Below, piece by piece: positions 1 to 6,590 of a stretch of DNA of 22,477 bases (within the stretch, counting starts at the first letter, position 1; each line of letters begins with the position of its first letter). This DNA comes from an uncultured Clostridium sp. (lineage in GTDB: Bacteria > Bacillota > Clostridia > Clostridiales > Clostridiaceae): the NCBI GenBank assembly GCA_900543325.1, contig UQQU01000057.1, positions 1 to 22,477 of the forward strand, read 5' to 3'. The notes below the pieces were generated by a model. The model ran no database searches. It saw only the letters and a program-made list of their open reading frames with translations, and was not told the origin of the DNA. The translations under genes and the position numbers were made by a program.

Positions 1-127
1 TCGAAGCTTTAGCTCTTTTTATGGAAAAAACAATATAAATTCTTAACGCAAATTATACTGATTCCTGGAGATAATATCATTAATTTTCGTCATCACGGCA
101 TTCAAGCTCTAACGAACAATTTAGTTA
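1..127. repeat. Left copy of an inverted terminal repeat (end of an unidentified interspersed element)
   Basis: This segment matches the reverse complement of 22351-22477. By my hand alignment 118 of 127 positions agree. Bases 1-55 are identical; the differences are at 56, 90, 103, 105, 109, 112, 113, 115 and 116, and homology stops after 127. The inner edge abuts the T-run of the metK terminator. Reading inward from base 3, one frame gives EALALFMEKTI and a stop at 36-38. That could be the last codons of a gene lying outside the window, such as a transposase, but 11 residues are too few to name it. The two copies point inward from opposite ends. Confidence 0.85.
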
Positions 128-157
128 AAAAGCGAGATACTATTTGTATCTCGCTTT
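125..157 (-). terminator. metK rho-independent terminator
   Basis: On the minus strand a perfect 12-bp stem (129-140 pairing with 146-157, loop 141-145) is followed by a short T-run. It starts 3 bases after the metK stop codon. The T-run runs into the conserved inner edge of the left terminal repeat. Confidence 0.85.
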
Positions 158-160
158 GTA

Positions 161-1336
161 TTATAGATATTTTCTAATTTCATCTACTTTATTTAACTCT
201 TCCCATGGAAGATTTAAATCATTTCTTCCGAAATGTCCATAAGCAGCTGTTTGTCTGTATAAAGGTCTTCTTAATTCAAGATCTCTTATTATTGCTCCAG
301 GTCTTAAATCAAATACTTTTTCAACAATACTTGTTATTTCTTGATCTGAAATTTTACCTGTTCCAAAAGTATCAACCTCAATAGACACTGGCTTTGCAAC
401 CCCTATAGCATAAGCTAATTGTATTTCTAATTTATCTGCAACTCCAGCTGCAACTAAGTTTTTCGCAACCCATCTTGCTGCATATGCTGCTGATCTATCA
501 ACCTTTGTTGGATCTTTTCCTGAGAATGCTCCACCACCGTGTCTTCCATATCCTCCATAAGTATCAACTATAATTTTTCTACCTGTTAATCCACTATCCC
601 CTTGTGGCCCTCCAACAACAAACCTTCCTGTTGGATTTATATAGTACTTAGTTGATTCATCTAATAATTCTGCTGGAATAACAGCCTTTATAACATGTTC
701 CATTAAATCTTCTCTTATTTGCTCTTGGCTAACATGATCATCATGTTGAGTAGAAATTACTATTGCATCAATTCTAACAACTCTATTATCATCATACTCT
801 ACTGTTACTTGAGTTTTTCCATCTGGTCTTAGGTAAGGTAAAGTTCCATTCTTTCTTACTTCTGTTAATCTTCTAGATAATCTATGTGCCATAGCAATTG
901 GTGAAGGCATATATTCTGGTGTTTCATTAGTTGCAAAACCAAACATCATTCCTTGATCCCCAGCTCCAACAGCTTCAACATTATCTTTTTCACCCGATCT
1001 AGATTCTAGCGCCTCATCAACACCCATAGCTATATCACCTGATTGTTCATCAATAGACGTTAAAACTGAACATGTATCACAATCAAATCCATATTTTGCT
1101 CTATCATAACCTATTTCTCTTATTGTTTTTCTAACTATTTTAGGAATATCCACATAACAAGATGTTGATATTTCACCCATTACTAATACCATTCCAGTTG
1201 TTACTGCTGTTTCACAGGCAACTCTTGCCATAGGATCCTTTTCTAATATATTGTCTAAAACCGCATCTGATATCTGATCACATATTTTATCTGGATGACC
1301 CTCTGTTACTGATTCTGAAGTAAATAATCTTTTCAT
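161..1336 (-). CDS. metK: S-adenosylmethionine synthetase
   Basis: MetK makes S-adenosylmethionine from methionine and ATP, releasing phosphate and pyrophosphate. It is the main source of methyl groups in the cytosol. The 391-residue length is normal for the family. Visible signatures are GHPDK at residues 13-17 with its ATP/metal-binding His and Asp, GAGDQG at 124-129, and the glycine-rich GGGAFSGKDP segment at 267-276. The ATG start is preceded by AGGAGC. The gene is monocistronic: a SAM-I riboswitch with its own promoter lies upstream and a hairpin terminator lies directly after the stop, so product feedback through transcription attenuation is expected. Nothing in the protein looks unusual. 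Confidence 0.98.
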   Translation of the reverse strand: MKRLFTSESVTEGHPDKICDQISDAVLDNILEKDPMARVACETAVTTGMVLVMGEISTSCYVDIPKIVRKTIREIGYDRAKYGFDCDTCSVLTSIDEQSGDIAMGVDEALESRSGEKDNVEAVGAGDQGMMFGFATNETPEYMPSPIAMAHRLSRRLTEVRKNGTLPYLRPDGKTQVTVEYDDNRVVRIDAIVISTQHDDHVSQEQIREDLMEHVIKAVIPAELLDESTKYYINPTGRFVVGGPQGDSGLTGRKIIVDTYGGYGRHGGGAFSGKDPTKVDRSAAYAARWVAKNLVAAGVADKLEIQLAYAIGVAKPVSIEVDTFGTGKISDQEITSIVEKVFDLRPGAIIRDLELRRPLYRQTAAYGHFGRNDLNLPWEELNKVDEIRKYL

Positions 1337-1382
1337 TTTTTTGCTTAGCTCCTTTCATTTTTTGATATTAATTCTAAGCAAT

Positions 1383-1412
1383 AAAAAAAGCCTCTTCAAG
1401 ATAGAAGAGACT
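1383..1412 (-). terminator. SAM riboswitch expression-platform terminator
   Basis: On the minus strand a 9-bp stem (1404-1412 pairing with 1389-1397, one G-U pair) is followed by seven T. The loop-side bases 1397-1403 can instead pair with 1434-1440, the 3' side of the aptamer P1 helix, which would form an antiterminator. This is the classic SAM-off arrangement: SAM-bound aptamer holds P1, the terminator forms, and metK is not read. Confidence 0.9.
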
Positions 1413-1429
1413 GAAATTATCTAAGGTCT

Positions 1430-1603
1430 TTCTTATCTTGCAAAATTAAATGTTCTGCAGGAATTTGCACCACGTCTACCAGTTACAAGTGACAGGTGAC
1501 AAATTATTAAACTTAACTTGTCACTTGTCACTTATCACTTGTCGCTATCGACAGGTTGCCGGGTTTCATAGGGCCTTTCTCCCTCCACCTCTCTGGATAA
1601 GAA
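1430..1603 (-). ncRNA. SAM-I riboswitch (S-box) aptamer controlling metK
   Basis: Read on the minus strand, this has the S-box core in order: P1 5' strand TTCTTATC (1596-1603), AGAGGTGGAGGGA, GGCCCTATGAAACCCGGCAACC split across the P2/P3 junction, GGTGCAAATTCC, and P1 3' strand GATAAGAA (1430-1437). It lies between a good promoter and a terminator just ahead of metK, as expected for a SAM-off switch. The P3 arm, between GCAACC and GGTGC, is about 85 bases, much longer than typical, and is built from 7-bp repeats that fold on themselves (described separately). Confidence 0.95.
1485..1543 (-). repeat. 7-bp tandem repeats forming an enlarged P3 arm in the SAM riboswitch
   Basis: On the plus strand 1516-1543 holds four head-to-tail ACTTGTC-type units, one of them ACTTATC. 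The segment 1485-1505 is nearly their reverse complement. In the RNA, 1515-1535 can pair with 1485-1505 over about 21 bp with one A-C mismatch and two G-U pairs, leaving a loop of about nine bases. The insert sits in a part of the aptamer that tolerates length change and keeps a hairpin, so the switch can still fold. Confidence 0.8.
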
Positions 1604-1629
1604 CTAATATCAAATTTTATTTCTAAAAC

Positions 1630-1658
1630 ATTTTAACAATATATACATACTATGTCAA
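1630..1658 (-). promoter_or_regulatory. Vegetative promoter of the metK riboswitch leader
   Basis: On the minus strand: -35 TTGACA (1653-1658), a 17-bp spacer and -10 TAAAAT (1630-1635). It would start the transcript about 20 bases before the P1 helix of the riboswitch. Confidence 0.8.
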
Positions 1659-1701
1659 TAGTAATTATATACCTTATTTTTAATAGGAAATTTAAGTTAA
1701 T

Positions 1702-1728
1702 AAAAAAAGCATGGTTTTAACCATGCTT
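1702..1728 (-). terminator. Terminator of the tRNA cluster
   Basis: A 22-bp palindrome (1707-1728) gives a 9-10 bp stem followed on the minus strand by a run of T (complement of 1702-1708). It ends transcription right after the last tRNA-Tyr gene. Confidence 0.9.
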
Positions 1729-1813
1729 TGGTGGGGGAGGACGGATTCGAACCATCGAAGCGAATCGCAACAGATTTACAGTCTGCCCCCTTTGGCCACT
1801 CGGGAACTCCCCC
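1729..1813 (-). tRNA. tRNA-Tyr (GTA), CCA encoded, second copy in transcription order
   Basis: The 85-nt minus-strand gene is a class II tRNA with a long variable arm. The acceptor stem GGGGGAG (1807-1813) pairs with CTCCCCC (1733-1739), followed by discriminator A and an encoded CCA (1729-1731). The anticodon loop reads CTGTAAA with anticodon GTA. The T-arm has GGTTCGAATCC. It differs from the other tRNA-Tyr here at a single base, in the loop of the variable arm (1765 versus 1965). Confidence 0.95.
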
Positions 1814-1818
1814 TTATT

Positions 1819-1893
1819 TGGAGCTTCATGTCGGAGTCGAACCAACAACCTGCTGATTACAAGTCAGCTGCTCTGCCATTGAGCCAATGAAGC
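1819..1893 (-). tRNA. tRNA-Thr (TGT), CCA encoded
   Basis: This 75-nt minus-strand gene has acceptor GCTTCAT (1887-1893) pairing with ATGAAGC (1823-1829), discriminator T, and an encoded CCA (1819-1821). The anticodon loop is TTGTAAT with anticodon TGT, which reads threonine codons. The T-arm contains GGTTCGACTCC. It lies between two near-identical tRNA-Tyr genes, and one promoter and one terminator bracket all three. Confidence 0.95.
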
Positions 1894-1928
1894 GTATTTA
1901 ATTTAATTTTATTAAGTTAAGTTATTAA

Positions 1929-2013
1929 TGGTGGGGGAGGACGGATTCGAACCATCGAAGCGAAACGCAACAGATTTACAGTCTGCCCCCTTTGGCCACT
2001 CGGGAACTCCCCC
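1929..2013 (-). tRNA. tRNA-Tyr (GTA), CCA encoded, first copy in transcription order
   Basis: This 85-nt gene has the same fold and sequence as the copy at 1729-1813, apart from one base in the variable-arm loop. The acceptor stem uses 2007-2013 with 1933-1939, and CCA is encoded at 1929-1931. It is the first gene of the three-tRNA transcript. Confidence 0.95.
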
Positions 2014-2073
2014 ATATCTTTTATTAATAACTTTACTGCCGTTCGTTATGTCACTGCCGAACTGACAAGGACT

Positions 2074-2102
2074 AGTATATAATTAATGCTCATATAAATC
2101 AA
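2074..2102 (-). promoter_or_regulatory. Promoter of the tRNA cluster
   Basis: On the minus strand: -35 TTGATT (2097-2102), a 17-bp spacer and -10 TATACT (2074-2079), about 60 bp before the first tRNA-Tyr. Confidence 0.65.
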
Positions 2103-2416
2103 CACCCATTTTAAGCTTTCTACAGCGATTATAATTAATTATATTCGTTTTTCTTATTTTTTCTCATTTTTAATACAAATTTCATTATTTATTTAAATAA
2201 ATAATTAACATATTAATTTAAATAAAACTAATATTTTTATATGCTTCAGTAACATATCTATCTTACAAAAATATATTATAATTGATAAAATACTTTAATT
2301 CCGAAAGTTTATTTTTATATAGTTTTTTCTAAGAAAAAATTATATTATCAAATGTCCAATCATATATTTTTATATATGATATTCTTTCATCTATTATCAT
2401 GATAGGGGTGAATTAT
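2103..2416. other. AT-rich gene-free spacer between the tRNA promoter and yyaC
   Basis: This holds no convincing gene. The one structure I can see is a perfect 9-bp inverted repeat with a TTTT loop at 2359-2380, upstream of yyaC. I could not assign a sigma-F, -E or -G promoter for yyaC here. Confidence 0.5.
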
Positions 2417-2950
2417 TTGATAAAACGTAAATTTAACTATAAATCTAATTTAGCATATTACGAAATTGCTGAATTCATGAGAAAATACATTAACTCTAAC
2501 ACTATAATAGTTTGTATTGGCACTGATAAGTGTGTGGGCGATTGTTTGGGACCGTTAGTTGGGACATTTCTTGAAGAACATAATTTTCCCTTACCTGTAT
2601 ATGGAACATTAAGAGATCCTATTCATGCACTAAATCTTGATAAAAAGCTAATTGAAATAAACAAATTACATCCAGATGCCTCTATAATAGGTATCGATGC
2701 ATGTTTAGGAGATACAACATCAATAGGTGAAATTCATACTCGGGATTATCCAATCCACCCTGGAAAAGGTGTAGGCAAATCACTTCCTGATGTTGGTTCT
2801 GCTTCAATCATTGGAATAATTGATTCTAGTGATACTGCTGAATTCTTTACCTCTAGGAGCATAAGACTTCACTTGGTATTTGAAATGGCAAAAGTTATTT
2901 CTCACGGGCTTATTCACGCATACTATCTAAATAGCATAATCAATAAATAA
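2417..2950 (+). CDS. yyaC: YyaC family spore protein (DUF1256, GPR/HybD-like fold)
   Basis: This is the only plus-strand protein gene in the window. It belongs to the sporulation-associated YyaC family, related in fold to the germination protease GPR and hydrogenase-maturation proteases; its substrate is unknown. Counting from the TTG start, the signature GTDKCVGD is at residues 35-42, GPL follows at 45-47, and a second conserved Asp is in IGIDACLGD near 92-100. I chose TTG at 2417 because AGGGGTG (2404-2410) sits 6 bases before it. An in-frame ATG at 2399 (183 residues) has no ribosome-binding site and a GTG at 2408 overlaps the motif. The gene converges on mbl and shares a hairpin with it. 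Family assignment is firm; start and function are less so. Confidence 0.85.
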   Translation: MIKRKFNYKSNLAYYEIAEFMRKYINSNTIIVCIGTDKCVGDCLGPLVGTFLEEHNFPLPVYGTLRDPIHALNLDKKLIEINKLHPDASIIGIDACLGDTTSIGEIHTRDYPIHPGKGVGKSLPDVGSASIIGIIDSSDTAEFFTSRSIRLHLVFEMAKVISHGLIHAYYLNSIINK

Positions 2951-2951
2951 A

Positions 2952-2974
2952 GCTAGAAGTTAATTACTTCTAGC
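2952..2974. terminator. Hairpin between the convergent yyaC and mbl genes
   Basis: A perfect 9-bp stem (2952-2960 with 2966-2974) with a 5-base loop starts just after the yyaC stop. The tails on both strands are T-rich but not pure T-runs, so it is probably a weak bidirectional terminator. Confidence 0.65.
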
Positions 2975-3004
2975 CTTACTATTTCACAAAAAATATAATA
3001 ATAA

Positions 3005-4039
3005 CTAATTTATTAATTGTATCTCTCTACTTGAAAAATCATTGTCCAATTTGCTAACATAATTTAAAACTTCGCCAGTTCCTATTGCAACAGCTTCAAC
3101 TGAATTTTCTGCTATTCTAACTGTTATACCTGTATTTTCTTCAATAAGCCTGTCTAGTCCATCAATTAGCGCACCACCACCAGTCATTAATATTCCCTTT
3201 TCTATTATATCAGCTGATAACTCTGGTGGAGTTTTTTCCAATACTGATTTTACACTCTCAACTATTAATGATACAGGCTCCATCAATGCACCTCTTAATT
3301 CTTCAGTAGAAATAACTATTTCATCAGGTAAACCTGTAATTAAATTTCTCCCTTTCATTGTAGTTGTTAAATTTCTAGATCCTTTAAATACTGATCCAAT
3401 TGTTACTTTTAAATCCTCTGCTGTTTTTTCTCCAATTAAAATCTTGTATTTATTTCTAACAAATCTTGTAATCGCCTCATCAAATTTATCACCAGCAATC
3501 TTAATTGATTCTCTTATAACTACCCCACCTAATGAAATTACAGCTATATCAGTTGTGCCTCCACCAATATCAACTATCATATGACCATCTGGTTTAGTTA
3601 TATCTAATCCAGCACCAATTGCCGCCGCTAATGGTTCTTCTATAAGATGTACTTTCTTAGCCCCTGAATTCATTGTTGCATCTACAACAGCCCTTTTTTC
3701 TACCTCAGTTGCTTGGGAAGGTATGCAAACCATTACTTTAGGCGCTATAACTCTTCCTTTTCCACATGCTTTTTTTATAAAAGCCTTAAGCATTTTTTCT
3801 GTTACATCATAATCTGAAATAACACCATCTCTTAACGGACGAACTGCAACTATATTTCCTGGCGTTCTACCAATCATTTTTCTAGCCTCTTCACCAACAG
3901 CTAGAACTTCATTGTTATTTTTATTAATGGCTACAACTGATGGTTCTTTTAACAAAATGCCTTTACCCTTAACATATACAAGTACAGTAGCTGTTCCTAA
4001 ATCTATTCCTAAATCGCTACCACTTCTCCAAAACCACAT
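3005..4039 (-). CDS. mbl: MreB/Mbl family rod-shape actin homologue
   Basis: This bacterial actin forms membrane-bound filaments that guide the cell-wall elongation machinery. The 344-residue protein shows the actin ATPase motifs: phosphate-1 GIDLGTAT at 11-18, the EEPLAAAIG segment near 134-142, phosphate-2 IVDIGGGTTD at 155-164 and the adenosine motif GILMTGGGAL at 281-290. The aromatic N-terminus (MWFWRSG) fits a membrane anchor. I call it Mbl rather than MreB because it follows spoIIID, as in Bacillus subtilis, and is not beside mreC/mreD. ATG is preceded by AGGAGTG. A consensus promoter between spoIIID and mbl lets it be expressed in growth, apart from sporulation control. Confidence 0.93.
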   Translation of the reverse strand: MWFWRSGSDLGIDLGTATVLVYVKGKGILLKEPSVVAINKNNNEVLAVGEEARKMIGRTPGNIVAVRPLRDGVISDYDVTEKMLKAFIKKACGKGRVIAPKVMVCIPSQATEVEKRAVVDATMNSGAKKVHLIEEPLAAAIGAGLDITKPDGHMIVDIGGGTTDIAVISLGGVVIRESIKIAGDKFDEAITRFVRNKYKILIGEKTAEDLKVTIGSVFKGSRNLTTTMKGRNLITGLPDEIVISTEELRGALMEPVSLIVESVKSVLEKTPPELSADIIEKGILMTGGGALIDGLDRLIEENTGITVRIAENSVEAVAIGTGEVLNYVSKLDNDFSSREIQLIN

Positions 4040-4107
4040 TTAATTCACTCCTAAATATATAATAATTTCAAAATAATGTCTTTTTCTACAAATTTATCTC
4101 TACTACA

Positions 4108-4136
4108 ATTATATATGTAATGAATTTATCATTCAA
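4108..4136 (-). promoter_or_regulatory. Vegetative promoter of mbl
   Basis: On the minus strand: -35 TTGAAT (4131-4136), a 17-bp spacer and a perfect -10 TATAAT (4108-4113). It begins inside the short gap after the spoIIID stop codon and separates mbl expression from the sporulation gene. Confidence 0.8.
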
Positions 4137-4141
4137 TGCTT

Positions 4142-4396
4142 TTATACTTCATTTTCCTTATACTTCATTTTTGTAGCTTCTCCACCCCTTATATGTCTTT
4201 CTGATTTATTTAATTCTAATATTAAATGTGTTTGTTCTGCTATAGCTGGATTAATTTTAGGTAATCTTTCAGTCATATCCTTATGAATAGTACTTTTACT
4301 TACACCAAATACTTTTGCTGTTTTTCTTATTGTAGCCTTTGAGTCAATTATATATTGTGCAACTTCTAAAACTCTCTCTTCAATATAATCTTTCAA
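4142..4396 (-). CDS. spoIIID: Stage III sporulation transcriptional regulator SpoIIID
   Basis: SpoIIID is a small DNA-binding protein of the mother cell that activates and represses genes between the sigma-E and sigma-K stages. The 84-residue protein has a helix-turn-helix at about residues 23-42 (KVFGVSKSTIHKD), followed by the family block RLPKINP and the basic C-terminal RHIRGGEATKMKYK used for DNA contact. The start codon is TTG (4394-4396), preceded at good spacing by AAGGAGGT; no ATG or GTG start fits. The neighbours spoIIQ and mbl match the Bacillus order. The strong Shine-Dalgarno with a weak start codon may tune its level. Confidence 0.95.
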   Translation of the reverse strand: MKDYIEERVLEVAQYIIDSKATIRKTAKVFGVSKSTIHKDMTERLPKINPAIAEQTHLILELNKSERHIRGGEATKMKYKENEV

Positions 4397-4483
4397 AATT
4401 CTACCTCCTTAACCTCTATTTATTATTTGCTCAAACTCAAAAAAAATTCGTAAAATTTACATAAAAATAAAAACTAAATATTT

Positions 4484-4521
4484 TTTTAAGTACCAACCAT
4501 AAAAATGGTTGATACTTAAAA
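4484..4521 (-). terminator. Long hairpin 3 bases after spoIIQ
   Basis: A 17-bp stem (4484-4500 with 4505-4521, one G-U pair) with a 4-base loop lies between spoIIQ and spoIIID. On the minus strand it is followed by A-rich sequence rather than a T-run. It may terminate weakly or protect the spoIIQ 3' end, with some read-through into spoIIID. Confidence 0.45.
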
Positions 4522-4524
4522 CAA

Positions 4525-5358
4525 TTACTTAAAATCAAAGTATGCACTAGGATCAACATCATTTCCATTTGCATCTTGTACTTGAACATTTAGTACATCA
4601 CCGCAAACTTTTGATGTAAATATACCTGAAGTATTACCAACTGTACCTATTTCAGTTCCAGTGCTAACAACATCTCCAACCGCAACTTTAACTTCTTCAC
4701 TTAGGTTAGTGTACTTTGTCTTTAATCCATTTGCATGTGCAATAACAACATAAGTACCATCAGTAGTATTGCTTGATACTTCTTCAACTTTTCCTTCAGC
4801 TGCAGATTTAACTACAGTTCCAACTGCAGCATTAATATCAATACCTCTTCTAGATGTATCCTCACTTCTAGTTTCATCTACATAAGTTCTAATCATTTTT
4901 CCAAACTCTCTTGAAATAGCTACATTACCATCTATAGGCAATGATAAAACTACTTCTGTATCTGTTCCTGCAGAAACATCTGCTACTTCTTCTTGTGTAA
5001 TTTCTGTAGTTTGATTTTCAGCAACTTCCTCTTGATCATTAGTTGCTACTTCATCATCTACGCTTGCAACTTCTGGTTCAGATAAACTTTCCTCATTACT
5101 ATTAGCTAATTCATCATTATTTTCTACTCTTTCAGCATTTTGCTTATTAAAGTTAGAATCTGTTTCTGAAGAATTATTATCCTCCACCTCATTTAAAGAT
5201 AATTCGTTATTTACCTTGTTTTGTTCCTTAGCAACAGAATTTTTTCTAATTGTAAATGCTGCTACAGTTGCAACTATACATAGACAAACAAATAATACTA
5301 AGTAAAAGCCCTCCTTTCTGAAAAAGTCCTTTACTTTATTTTTTTTATTTTGGTCCAT
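4525..5358 (-). CDS. spoIIQ: Forespore engulfment protein SpoIIQ, degenerate LytM domain
   Basis: SpoIIQ sits in the forespore membrane and binds SpoIIIAH across the intermembrane space, forming the channel and ratchet used in engulfment. The 277-residue protein has a cytoplasmic basic tail, one membrane helix at about 18-36, a very acidic Asn/Glu/Asp-rich linker at about 42-132, and a LytM (M23-like) domain at about 138-277. The zinc site is lost. The HxGxD motif reads R170-R-G-I-D174, the YxH position has Asn218, and the HxH pair has become Val255 and Asn257; only the Asp remains. A scaffold rather than an active endopeptidase is therefore expected. ATG is preceded by AGGAGGTG. Bacillus SpoIIQ is also catalytically dead, whereas C. 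difficile SpoIIQ is known to keep the zinc site. Confidence 0.92.
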   Translation of the reverse strand: MDQNKKNKVKDFFRKEGFYLVLFVCLCIVATVAAFTIRKNSVAKEQNKVNNELSLNEVEDNNSSETDSNFNKQNAERVENNDELANSNEESLSEPEVASVDDEVATNDQEEVAENQTTEITQEEVADVSAGTDTEVVLSLPIDGNVAISREFGKMIRTYVDETRSEDTSRRGIDINAAVGTVVKSAAEGKVEEVSSNTTDGTYVVIAHANGLKTKYTNLSEEVKVAVGDVVSTGTEIGTVGNTSGIFTSKVCGDVLNVQVQDANGNDVDPSAYFDFK

Positions 5359-5378
5359 TTCAACACCTCCTGTCTTGT

Positions 5379-5408
5379 ATTCTTGCCCCTAAAAGTAAAT
5401 TAATTCAC
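5379..5408 (-). promoter_or_regulatory. Candidate sigma-F/sigma-G promoter of spoIIQ
   Basis: On the minus strand GGCAAGAAT (5379-5387) fits the forespore -10 consensus GGnnAnAnT at every fixed position. A -35 resembling GYATA at 14-16 bp spacing is poor (GTGAA or GAATT at 5402-5408). The leader would be very short, about 15 bases, ending in AGGAGGTG. Forespore sigma control of spoIIQ is known in Bacillus. Confidence 0.45.
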
Positions 5409-5441
5409 TTAAAATTCAAATTTTATACGTCAAATTTATAC

Positions 5442-5488
5442 AAAAAAAAACAAAAAGAGATTGCTTTAAGCAAATCTCTTTTTGTTTT
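5442..5488 (-). terminator. spoIID terminator
   Basis: About 15 bp of stem (near 5451-5465 with 5470-5485, one bulged base) sits 20 bases after the spoIID stop. On the minus strand it is followed by nine T (complement of 5442-5450). It is one of the strongest terminators in the window. Confidence 0.9.
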
Positions 5489-5506
5489 AAGTTTTATATT
5501 CATGTA

Positions 5507-6562
5507 TTAATTAAATTTCAAATATCCTATATTAATCCCAGTATAATAATGCTTTAATATTTCATCATATGATTTACCTTCTTTAGCCATAACATTAGCT
5601 CCCCACTGACTCATTCCTACTCCATGTCCATATCCTTTACACTCAAATACAATTGTATTTTCATTTATTGAATATGTAAAATTAGTTGAATTTAGTCCTG
5701 CTATAACTCTAAAATCGCTTCCTTTTATTTCATCATTACCAACAGCTAATGTAATAACCCCACCAGCCTCACTTCTCTCCATTACTTGTAGCTTTGAACT
5801 TAAATTAGATGTATTTACTCCTGAGGTAGGATACTTAGAATTTATGGCTGAAACTAAATCACTTAAAGCCATTTCTTTTTTACTAGTATATTTAGGGGAT
5901 ACCTCTTCACCTTTGCTTTCAACAGATACAAGATATGGTATATCTCCCAATGATGCATCAATAGCTGACTCAGTTTCTCCAGAACTTGTAGAAAAAAATA
6001 ACGGATATAACACTAATTCTCCTTTATATGTTAAAATCATTCCCTTAGTATCATCTACTGCTGATTTTATTTTGTTCCAATACTTCTCACCATTTTCTTC
6101 TCCCCATTTGCTAATTAATTCATCTTTAGATGAATATACCTGACAATGTGCAGAATCACATATATCACTTCCATTAGCAATAGGGCAACTATTTATTTTT
6201 TTACTTACTAAATAAGTTCTACTTGCTATAGCTTGTGCTTTTAATGCTTCATCCTCAAAACTTACTTGCATCTCATTAGCAACTACTCCACATATATACT
6301 CTTCCAAATCTACTTCTTCTATTTTATCCTGCAATGTTCTATAAACTTTTATTTTTTCATCTCCATTAATATATATATCAGTGTTTACTTCTGCTGAAGT
6401 CTGCATAGATACTCCCTGATCTTCTATATATTCATTTGGTTCTAGATTAATTTTACCTTCTATAGAAATTATAGGAATAATTATCATAAATAAAATTATT
6501 AATATAGTTGTATATAATAGCGGTTTTATTCTGGTTATACTATAACAATTTATTTTTTTCAT
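5507..6562 (-). CDS. spoIID: Stage II sporulation protein D, peptidoglycan lytic transglycosylase
   Basis: SpoIID cleaves glycan strands next to the engulfing membrane, working with SpoIIP and SpoIIM in the mother cell. From the chosen start it has 351 residues: a basic N-terminus, one membrane helix at about 14-33, and the SpoIID domain from about 70. The catalytic Glu is E97 in the ANEM motif. Cys126, Cys135, His139 and Cys140 form a metal-binding-like cluster ending in HCQVY. The C-terminus carries the family block GYGHGVGMSQWGA. I start at 6562 because AGGAGG sits just before that ATG; an upstream frame would add 18 residues unlike a SpoIID N-terminus. The gene is monocistronic, with a strong terminator. 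Confidence 0.95.
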   Translation of the reverse strand: MKKINCYSITRIKPLLYTTILIILFMIIIPIISIEGKINLEPNEYIEDQGVSMQTSAEVNTDIYINGDEKIKVYRTLQDKIEEVDLEEYICGVVANEMQVSFEDEALKAQAIASRTYLVSKKINSCPIANGSDICDSAHCQVYSSKDELISKWGEENGEKYWNKIKSAVDDTKGMILTYKGELVLYPLFFSTSSGETESAIDASLGDIPYLVSVESKGEEVSPKYTSKKEMALSDLVSAINSKYPTSGVNTSNLSSKLQVMERSEAGGVITLAVGNDEIKGSDFRVIAGLNSTNFTYSINENTIVFECKGYGHGVGMSQWGANVMAKEGKSYDEILKHYYTGINIGYLKFN

Positions 6563-6590
6563 AATACCTCCTATCAATAGGTTACATCTA

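Noticed and set aside
1..127. The repeat as a coding gene of its own (a minus-strand frame starting MTKINDIISRNQ; its right-copy match starting MPKINDIISRNQ)
   Set aside because: The frame stops after about 16 codons, and two of the differences between copies within it change amino acids, so there is no sign of protein-level selection.
1516..1543. A CRISPR-like or minisatellite array
   Set aside because: The units are 7 bp with no spacers, and the run lies inside the P3 arm of a SAM riboswitch, where it pairs with its own complement.
5844..6143. Plus-strand open frame opposite spoIID
   Set aside because: It is the shadow of a well-conserved SpoIID coding region, with no ribosome-binding site and no recognisable protein features. 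The same holds for the plus-strand frames opposite murA, ywmB, atpC, atpD, atpG, atpA, atpH, atpF, the deaminase, upp, rpiB and prfA.
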